A DNA stretch of 64,000 bases from Xenopus tropicalis (Eukaryota; Chordata; Amphibia; Anura; Pipidae). Where the stretch lies: the NCBI RefSeq assembly GCF_000004195.4, contig NC_030679.2, forward strand, positions 36,135,712 through 36,199,711, given 5' to 3'. The notes under the pieces were generated by a model. The model was not told the DNA's origin, made no database searches, and was given only the letters and a program-made list of their open reading frames with translations. The position numbers were made by a program, and so were the translations under genes. Below are positions 55,637-64,000 of the stretch, piece by piece (position 1 is the first letter of the stretch; each line of letters begins with the position of its first letter).

Positions 55637-57257
55637 CAGTGGTGTGAAAAACTATTTGCCCCCTTCCTGATTTCTTATTCTTTTGCATGTTTGTCACACT
55701 TAAATATTTCTGATCATCAAACACAGTTAACTATTAGTCAAAGATAACACAAGTAAACACAAAATGCAGTTTTTAAATGAGGGTTTTTATTATTTAGGGA
55801 GAAAAAAAATCCAAACCTACACGGCCCTGTGTGAAAAAGTAATTGCCTGAACCTAATAACTGGTTGGGCCACCCTTAGCAGCAATAACTGCAATCAAGCG
55901 TTTGCGATAACTTGCAACGAGTCTTTTACAGCTCTCTGGAGGAATTTTGGCCCACTCATCTTTGCAGAATTGTTGTAATTCAGCTTTATTTGAGGGTTTT
56001 CTAGCAGGAACCGCCTTTTTAAGGTCATGCCACAACATCTCAATAGGATTCAGGTCAGGACTTTGACTAGGCCACTCCAAAGTCTTCATTTTGTTTTTCT
56101 TCAGCCATTCAGAGGTGGATTTGCTGGTGTGTTTTGGGTCATTGTCCTGCTGCAGCACCCAAGATCGCTTCAGCTTGAGTTGACGAACAGATGGCCGGAC
56201 ATTCTCCTTCAGGATTTTTTGGTAGACAGTAGAATTCATGGTTCCATCTATCACAGCAAGCCTTCCAGGTCCTGAAGCAGCAAAACAACCCCAGACCATC
56301 ACACTACCACCACCATATTTTACTGTTGGTATGATGTTCTTTTTCTGAAATGCTGTGTTACTTTTACGCCAGATGTAACGGGACCCGCTCCTTTCAAAAA
56401 GTTCAACTTTTGTCTCGTCGGTCCACAAGGTATTTTCCCAAAAGTCTTGGCAATCATTGAGATGTTTTTTAGCAAAATTGAGACGAGCCTTAATGTTCTT
56501 TTTGCTTAAAAGTGGTTTGCGCCTTGGAAATCTGCCATGCAGGCCATTTTTGCCCAGTCTCTTTCTTATGGTGGAGTCGTGAACACTGACCTTAATTGAG
56601 GCAAGTGAGGCCTGCAGTTCTTTAGATGTTGTCCTGGGGTCTTTTGTGGCCTCTCGGATGAGTTGTCTCTGCGCTCTTGGGGTAATTTTGGCCGGCCACT
56701 CCGGTTCACCACTGTTCCATGTTTTTGCCATTTGTGGATAATGGCTCTCACTGTGGTTCGCTGGAGTCCCAAAGCTTTAGAAATGGCTTTATAACCTTTA
56801 CCAGACTGATAGATCTCAATTACTTTTGTTCTCATTTGTTCCTCAATTTCTTTGGATCTTGGCATGATGTGTAGCTTTTGAGGTGCTTTTGGGCTACTTC
56901 TCTGTGTCAGGTAGCTCCTATTTAAGTGATTTCTTGATTGAAACAGGCGTGGCAGTAATCAGGCCTGGGGGTGACTACAGAAATTGATATTGAAATTGAA
57001 AATTGAAATTGATAAACCACAGTTAAGTTATTTTTTAACAAGGGGGGCAATCACTTTTTCACACAGGGCCATGTAGATTTGGAGTTTTTTTTCTCCCTTA
57101 ATAACGTAAACCTTCATTTAAAAACTGCATTTTGTGTTCAATTATGTTATCTTTGACTAATAGTTAACGGTTTTTGATGAGCAGAAACATTTAAGTGTGA
57201 CAAACATGCAAAAGAATAAGAAATCAGGAAGGGGGCAAATAGTTTTTCACACCACTG
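55637..57257 (-). mobile_element. Tc1-like transposon, copy 2, full length, defective
   Basis: 1,621 bp between TA duplications (55,635-55,636 and 57,258-57,259), same CAGTGGTGTGAAAAACTATT ends and IR/DR layout as copy 1, opposite orientation. Just outside the coding region the stretch near 56,985-57,015 has an ATTGAAA/TTGAAATTGAT stutter absent from copy 1. The transposase is frameshifted. Confidence 0.97.
55853..56865 (-). pseudogene. Tc1-like transposase, frameshifted
   Basis: Start ATG at 56,865 (MPRSKEIEEQ) runs through the N-terminal helix-turn-helix in one frame; from about 56,690 the homology continues in another frame to the stop at 55,853. Relative to copy 1 two gaps lie next to each other: six bases (loss of LP before RSGRP) and four bases inside the GRPTK hinge, a net loss of ten, which shifts the frame. 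Downstream the catalytic region is intact: WTDE, QQDNDPKHTS, SPDLNPIEMLW. The longest continuous frame is the 292-codon C-terminal part (55,853-56,731), which lacks the first DNA-binding helices, so no functional product is expected. Confidence 0.93.
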
Positions 57258-57380
57258 TACATATCATTATAGTCCAACAGAGGGAACACAGGTTGCTGTA
57301 CACAAATGGGCACAGATGTTATTTTAAAAATATGAACTAACTTGTTTACTGCTCTTTTGTAAGGACAACCACTTTCATAT

Positions 57381-57622
57381 TAGGGATGCACCGAATCCAG
57401 GATTCGGTTTGGAATTTGGCCTTCTTCGGCTCTTGGGCAAACCGAATCCGAATGCTAAAAATAACATGACTTTTTGTTGCATAAACACGGAAGTTGAAAA
57501 TGGAACCCTTCCGAAATCTATTAGCATATGCTAATAAAAATTTGTTTCAGTATTTAGGCAAATCCTTTACGAAGGAGGCGGGGTTTAGCTGAATCCTAAA
57601 AAGTGGATTCAGTGTATCCCTA
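57381..57622. mobile_element. MITE, TAGGGATGCAC ends
   Basis: TAGGGATGCACCGAATCCAG at the left and GATTCAGTGTATCCCTA at the right. Sister of 23,330-23,494, with an internal AAACCGAATCCGAATGC. Confidence 0.75.
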
Positions 57623-57633
57623 TTTTCTATATT

Positions 57634-57842
57634 GGGCCAGATTCAGTCTGAAAAGCTTATCTTCTAATTTAGTTTCAGATTGTCCCATAAAACCATATGC
57701 AATTCAATGAGAATAATTTATCTTACTGAAAACTCTATGAAAGTCTATTGGAATAACTGGATCTGAATGAGGAGAGAAGTTTTTTTCTGCTCGATCTGAA
57801 TCTCGCCCATAGGTTTTCACATAATGGATTTGAATCTGGCCC
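57634..57842. mobile_element. MITE, GGGCCAGATTCA ends
   Basis: GGGCCAGATTCAGTCTG at the left and GGATTTGAATCTGGCCC at the right are inverted repeats. A 3' fragment of the same family lies at 61,519-61,603. Confidence 0.75.
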
Positions 57843-57942
57843 GTTATGTTATAATAATCAGTTTCCTATTCTCATAGTATGGACAGACCTGTCTTCCTAG
57901 TTTTGTTTTCTTTGTGTCTTTCTATTAATATTATTTGTAAAT

Positions 57943-58090
57943 AAGAGAAATAAAACTTGTTATATTTAGAAGTTCCTGACTATAAGACAGCTTCTTCTTG
58001 ATAGCTTGATAAGAGAAATAAAACTTGTAGGAAATCATCTTGTTATATTTAGAAGTTCCTGACTATAAGACAGCTTCTTCTTGATAGCTG
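57943..58090 (+). repeat. Local duplication of 68 bp
   Basis: AAGAGAAATAAAACTTGT and TTATATTTAGAAGTTCCTGA plus CTATAAGACAGCTTCTTCTT occur twice; the second copy has a 13-bp insertion (AGGAAATCATCTT). Confidence 0.9.
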
Positions 58091-58171
58091 GAAAGAGCTC
58101 AGTTTCTCCTTTTTATAGAAGTCCCACACAGATGTATTTCCCACCCACAGAATCCAACTAGTTTTGGCCAT

Positions 58172-58206
58172 ACACAATATAATAATAGTACACAATATAA
58201 TAATAG
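58172..58206 (+). repeat. 17-bp direct duplication
   Basis: ACACAATATAATAATAG then the same after GT; simple slippage product. Confidence 0.8.
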
Positions 58207-60554
58207 TCGTCACATAGCCAATGGGTTAAAATGATGACTTCCTGTTTCCTGTTATATACGAATGATGTCAGGACCTTTATTTATGTCATTGACTTTTTTC
58301 CTTTTTGGTTTACTTTGCTCTTGACTTCCCCTCCCCTTTCTTCCCATCGGATAATGAATGTAATCTATTGTTTGGTGGCTAACAGTCTTATATACTATTT
58401 GACCTGTGCTTAAAATGTAACCTATAATTAACTACAGTTTTGTATGAAATGTGTACAGCTATATATTTGTGCTTTATATGTATTCATAATAAATACAACA
58501 CTGGGTCATGTGATCTGTGAGTGCCTGCTATATCTTCTAAAATGGAGTCCCCAATATACTACTCTTTACTATCCAAAACTATACTCCTGGCCTGCCCTAA
58601 ACACTACCCATTTTTCAGTTATATGTTCCCCTTTATGTTTCCACAAGTTGTGACTGTTTTGTCTAAACTGGGACAGATAGGAGTCATGCAGCTTTAAGTG
58701 TGTTTCATTATTCTTACTTCTCTAATGGGTCATTAGAAAGAGAACCCCTAAAATAGGCAAAGATGTGTTAGTCCATATCCTGCAGTTACCTGCTGAATAA
58801 TAGTTCAGGATTGTTTACACATACATTAGGTATGGACTGTATTGTCCTGTGGCCCCAGGTGACAGTGCTATCTTTCGGAATATTCCGCCACATAACAGTT
58901 TGAATGTTTGTTTAGAACAGAGCTGTCCAAATGAAGGCCCATGGGATTTTATGACTGCTCATAAGAATCTATAGACTTTGTCATTTTTATTCAGATACAG
59001 TCCAGCCCTTAAACATACGATATGACAAATAATGTGGCCATTACATGTAACAATGTGATATGCATTAAAGGAACAAGGTCATGCAGACACAGTCTGCAGG
59101 AAAGCCTAAAGCATCTTGATTTACATACCTTAGCAAAGCACATGTTCTATAAACCTAACCCCATGCAAAAACACACACATTTCAATACACTAGGCAAACT
59201 ATGTATGTAAGTGTTGATCCAGTTCTTTGCTCCCTGTGCCTTGGACTTCCAGGTCTTAATGGTAGGGCTTGTTCTGCCAAGTGAGCTGCAGTTCTATATC
59301 CTTTGTAGAGAAAAGGATGAGAATTAGAATATAAGAGGAGCAAATCAAAGAGTCACCTGATTCATCACATCAACAGTGTACTTACTGTTTATTGATATTG
59401 ATAGCATCGAATCAATGATTGCTTGCAATGCAGTAAGACACTTAACACTAATGGAAAGCTCTACCAGGATGCATGAAACTATTCCTCTGCATAATCCAGT
59501 TACGCAGCACAGCTAAAGAATTAGAGAGCCTATGCAGTGTTGCTTCTGATTGGAGAATAGGATTTCACTCCTGTATGGCCAGCTTTTATAGCCACTTTTA
59601 TAGCCACTTTTTAGCTAAAAACAGATGAAAGAGTAGAAGTGCACTTTGTACATGTTTGCTTTTATATGCCTGTTTATATTCCACTTAAGCTCATTAATAA
59701 AATCATGAATTATTTTTTTGTCTGTAATATGTGAATCATTTTATATCATCATGTTAAATATACATTCATATAACTGTTACTCTTTAACTATTAACTGGTC
59801 ACAGGTGTCAACCAAAATCCAATGGTTTTCATTATATTTAACCAGCTACTCCGTTTAATATCATTATATTGTCTTTGTGTCAATATAGTGTATAGTTTAT
59901 CAATCTTTAATTGCTGATTAGGACTCTTTTTATGAATATTTAATCATCCTTTTAATAATATTAATAAATTCAGGTGATAGTAATATAACAAATATGAGGC
60001 AGCATTACATTTGTTTCGAGTAACATAAATGAAAAAAGTCCTGCACAACTAAACCGGGGTGGTAGGGAAATAACAGTGGATTTCCCAGAAGAGGAATCAA
60101 GATATTGTTTGGTCAAGAGGGCATGGCAGAATGAACGACACAAGAAGAGGAATTAGTTACATGCATTAATTAGTGAAGAAAGTAGGAAAGAATGGGGAAA
60201 AGGAAAGATAGTAAGGGATTGATTTGTCAAAAGGGACTGACTAAATGAATGACAACAAATGCATGAAGTAGCCAATTGCTGGATAAAATCCAGGAAGTCA
60301 GATGTGTCAATATACCATAGCTATGGCTGACTGAATACAACTATAGAGCTGCAGATCTAATGCACAGAGAGGCAAAACTACTGTATATGGGCTGAAGTGG
60401 GAAAACGACAACACCTAAGGGTTAGTTACAGCAGATTTCCAAATCACATTGCAGAGAGCCCACAACAGGTACTTACTTACTCCTGTGACTGCACTTATTC
60501 ACTCCTCTGAAACCTCTTAGGGAAGCTTCTCATATAAAGAACAAGTAAACAGAC
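58207..60554. other. Long gene-free stretch
   Basis: About 2.3 kb with no transposon termini or exons recognised; a TTTTATAGCCAC stutter near 59,582-59,611. Confidence 0.45.
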
Positions 60555-60872
60555 TTAAAGGAGACATACTATATAGCATAACTAAAAGCCCCTCCAGTCT
60601 TGTAGGCAATAATGAATAATATATGGTGCTGGTTTCGCTTTGGGCTATTAATATTATCTTTAAAAATGGCTCTTTATCGGAGCCCCTATAGATCTGCTAT
60701 GCTCCCAGTAGGAGGGGGATACCCAATCACAGTCCCGAAGTCACATAAGAAAAGTCAGGCATCTGTGGGACCAGTAGGGTTTTTGCCTGAATTTTCAATA
60801 AATCAGCCCGAAACACATTCCTTCCATATTTAAAAGAGCATAATGCACTGGCACACAATATGTCTCCTTTAA
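60555..60872. mobile_element. T2-type MITE on TTAA
   Basis: TTAAAGGAGACATACTATAT at the left and CAATATGTCTCCTTTAA at the right; 318 bp. The 73-codon frame at 60,612-60,833 lies inside it and is not a gene. Confidence 0.85.
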
Positions 60873-61518
60873 GGACAGGTGTTTGTTGGATAATGAACAC
60901 TAATAGAATTCATTGCAAAAATGTTTATATACATACACAATATATATATATATAGGGACCCAGGCCCAAATGCAAGTGTTGTGGTCAGCTGGATCTTATA
61001 GCCACACTCATACCTGTATATTGCCTATAAACTGCACCAGATTGGGCAATCCATTTAGTTTTAAATGTCTTAGAGATAAAGAAAATATGTGTATTGTATA
61101 CATTTCTAGTTAATGTCATTTCAATAAAAGAAATATAATTTTAATTTAAGTAATATGACAATGCTGCAGAGTTAATTCTGACATTTCACGTATACAACCT
61201 AAAGAAAACATCTTTAAAACAGTTTGGCCTACGCCAAGAGAAAATATGCACGGTCACATTCTTATGGTGTTGTTTGACTTTTGGCCTTTTCATAAATTGT
61301 TAGATATGTTTAGGTTGTAAACACAAGAATGTCATATAAAGTATTTTTATACTCTGTGCTACAGTACAGCCACCTCAGTATTATTCTGCAAGGTATCCAA
61401 GTTAAATAAAGCTTTTATCTGTTTGGGTGTGAGCCTTTAATAAGGCTACTATAGCTTTGTACTTTCAAAGGTGTTAGAATTGTAAAATGAACACTTGGGA
61501 AGTAACAACAATTTTTTT
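60873..61518. other. Gene-free stretch
   Basis: Short TA run near 60,942-60,953; nothing else. Confidence 0.45.
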
Positions 61519-61603
61519 GCTGAAATTGAACCCTGCCCATAAGTTTTCACTTGATAAATTTTAAAATAATGTTTTCTTATACTGGAGAATTTAATCTGGC
61601 TCA
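61519..61603 (+). repeat. GGGCCAGATTCA-family 3' fragment
   Basis: ACCCTGCCCATAAGTTTTCA and AATTTAATCTGGCTC parallel the right half of 57,634-57,842. Confidence 0.55.
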
Positions 61604-63690
61604 TTGTCTGTATTCCGCCAAGACATTTTACAACACCCTCTGCCTGAAGGTACCACAGGAGGATGTATAAGGATTAAAAATAATGAGTAAATCTTACCTT
61701 CTGCTGAAACCTGTTAATTGTGGCCAATGAATGTGCTGTGCCAGAGGCGGGAGATGATTTTAAAGGGTTAGATAACAGAATTGTATTTTCCATGAACTCA
61801 AAATATGTTGTTACTATCACTGTATATATTTCAAGGGTTTATTTGTACAAATGCACAGTTTTCCATTCTTGCAGTAGCTGTACTCCTCTATACCTGCTTT
61901 GCCTGGCCAAATAGAATGTATGGTGGCTTCACAACCATGGAGCCTGTGTGATTCAGCCATGAGGCTAGAATCTCTCCTCAAACCGAGCTTCCGCAGAGGT
62001 AGCAAATATCTGTCCACAAATTAAGAGCACGTGTAACTTTGTCTGGTCGGGGCAGTTCTGGAAGATGCAGCAGCAGAAGGGCCACAGATTGGACAGCTAT
62101 GATATATAAGATGAAGATAATGAGGTAATTGTTTTTTTACACCTGCAAAATTGAGCACAACTGAGTGGTGCATAAATGAATGCCCATGGCTGCTCCTGTG
62201 AAGCCATATTGAAGGAGATATCATTTGTGCACCTGTATTCTGACTACAACACTATTAGTTGTGGACACTATGTTTTCTGGGCACCTGCAACCCATGCAAA
62301 GACATTGGAATTCTGAGAAAATGCTAGATTGTAGGGTAAAACATTGCAGTTTGCACAAGATATTTCTAAATTATCATCTGTTAGTAAGTAAGGCTAATGC
62401 ATGTAATGGGCAAAATGTGCCCATGTTTAGTTAAAAATGGAAGTAAATCAGATGTTTGCTTTCAAACAGCTGGTCAGTACATGCTACTTTCTGACTGATA
62501 TAAGTGACTGGGACAGCAGAAAATGTTGCCCCTTTTTTCCTGGCTGTAATACAGTAATATTGAATTGTAATTCATAATTGTTATTCTACAAGTATTGCTT
62601 ACTGCATGCAGCATATACACCCCAAAGCCTCTGTAGGAATAGCATGGTTGCCCATAAAAGTGAAAATCTGTGTGATAGAACCCCAGGGCATTTGCTGGAA
62701 CCAAACTCCTTAAGAGTTAACAAAAAAAACTCATTCACAGAATAAGTTCAGTGATCCAAATTCTTTTTTCAAGTTCCTTTTTTGTGTCAGCGTTTCTTGG
62801 TTTCTCCTACATCCCACAGCTCAGAATCTGGAGTAGGCCATGCTTGGCTGCTATTGCAACAGCCAAAGACAATAAACACAGGAAATGATTTATTGTGTCT
62901 TTTTTCCTACTCTGTTTTATTTTTTTTTATGTTTAATACTTGGTATGTTTATGTTTCAAAGTGAAAATTGTAACAAAGAAATGCAGTGGAATAAATTCTA
63001 ACCATGACTCGATAGTCAGAAACTGGGTTTCTCCAAGGATTTATCATAGTCATAGTCCATGCATTTGGGTACTGCTGAAAATGAGGGTTATATGTATAGC
63101 ACATCCTGGCCCCGGGGCCCCCCACGCCCTCCAAATGCTCACTTTCTCACCTATGGCACGCATATGTGGAATAATCCTTCTCTGTTCTGCTTATTCTGTG
63201 TGCTTAGAGGGGGTACAGGCCCAGGTTTAGTTGCATCCCCACACCCCCAGTTACATTTCTACATGCAACGTAATGTTATGATACAGTTCATATGAATATG
63301 TAGCAGTGCTTGCTTTCAACTACGAGGAGTAGTGCAAATTATTTCTGTCCCAAATGTAAAGAGCAAATGAAAATTTGATATATTCAATAAAGCAAAATAT
63401 TTGATATATTTGACAAAAGAAATGTAATATATTGCTTCTGAATTTCCTAATTATCTGACCATTTGGAGACAGGTGCAGGGCTAGGTCACTGGATACCCAG
63501 TCAGTTATGTAGCTTTTTTCCCCAAGATAGGCAATAAACCTGGATGCAAACGTAAGGATGACGTAAGGAGCCAAAAGTCTTCTACAATGCAATAAATATG
63601 ACATCAGTGGCGAAAGCCAAAGCAATTTTACATGTATGGATATTGCATATGCAGTAGATAGAAGCATCCGTAAATAAACACAAAACAGTC
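61604..63690. other. Gene-free stretch
   Basis: No repeat family or exon recognised with confidence. Small open frames on both strands are unconvincing. Confidence 0.45.
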
Positions 63691-63694
63691 CAAA

Positions 63695-64000
63695 ACTTTT
63701 CCAAAACATGGAAAACCTTTATTGTAATAGTACTGCAGGCAATAAAATCAAAATCCATACATGCTTCCAAACAAAAGGATGGTACATAGAACAGACATTC
63801 AGGGGGTGACTAACTATTAAAACTAGAAACAGCATAAAGAGTTCTAATGGAGGTTACAGTGCCTTAAAATCTGGCCTTTTGGAAAGAGGAAATTTATTAG
63901 ACACCGTGAACAAAATATGATTATTGTTACAGAATATTGTTTGAAGATTTGAAACTGTAAATAGTTTAGATTTAAAGTTTACACCGTATTAAAACAATAT
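63695..64000 (-). other. Possible 3' UTR end of a minus-strand gene
   Basis: Read on the minus strand, an AT-rich stretch entering from the right edge ends with TACAATAAAGG (AATAAA at 63,718-63,723) followed by the T/G-rich TTTTCCATGTTTTGG. A second AATAAA lies at 63,893-63,898. This looks like a polyadenylation region; no coding sequence is included, so the gene cannot be named. Confidence 0.25.

Noticed and set aside
62021..62135. Possible exon reading through GGAAGATGCAGCAGCAGAAG before GAGGTAATT
   Set aside because: The putative donor is weak, no acceptor is clear and the peptide matches nothing I know.
63320..63709. 129-codon minus-strand open frame rich in hydrophobic residues
   Set aside because: No known domain; overlaps the proposed polyadenylation region and AT-rich composition explains it.

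Overview
This window looks like vertebrate nuclear DNA from a clawed frog (Xenopus). The evidence is the density and kind of short transposable elements: T2/Kolobok-type MITEs with TTAAAGGRR ends on TTAA targets, the abundant repeat with ACAGGTATGGGAYC ends, foldback elements starting GGGGCAGATTTATCA, AGGGCTCTGGCACAC or TAGGGATGCAC, hAT-type elements with 8-bp target duplications, LINE-type 3' tails, and Tc1-like transposons. The DNA is AT-rich and intron/intergenic in character. There are no operons, ribosome binding sites or prokaryotic genes. The species call is recognition from memory of repeat families, not a database search.

Layout. 1-16.5 kb: repeat-littered DNA with no coding sequence I recognise. 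16.5-17.06 kb: a CpG-rich block ending, on the minus strand, in a candidate first coding exon (24 codons, hydrophobic, then a GTAAGT donor); if real, everything to its left is intron 1. 17-25.8 kb: MITEs, a 1.35-kb minisatellite of 34-bp units, and two copies of a GC-rich palindromic MITE (with a relative near 46 kb). 25.8-28.6 kb: a four-level nest of mobile elements (old MITE, minus-strand solo LTR, 1.76-kb hAT-type element with a perfect 8-bp target duplication, and inside that a 13-bp minisatellite and an AT-cored palindrome). 28.6-47.3 kb: LINE tails, more MITEs, some long repeat-free stretches, and two tRNA-Arg-like pseudogenes about 0.7 kb apart. 47.4-48.0 kb: a second GC-rich, promoter-like block (E-boxes, ETS site, CCAAT box) with no exon I can assign. 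48.9-57.3 kb: two full-length Tc1-like transposons in opposite orientation, one with an uninterrupted 340-codon DDE transposase, the other frameshifted. 57.3-64 kb: further MITEs, local duplications and, at the right edge, sequence resembling the 3' UTR of a minus-strand gene.

The only complete protein-coding gene visible is the Tc1 transposase at 49,277-50,299. Most other open frames are chance or repeat-driven. I found no convincing new multi-gene system; the points most worth checking are the candidate first exon, the tRNA-Arg-like pair, the nested 25.8-28.6 kb complex, and the Tc1 pair.
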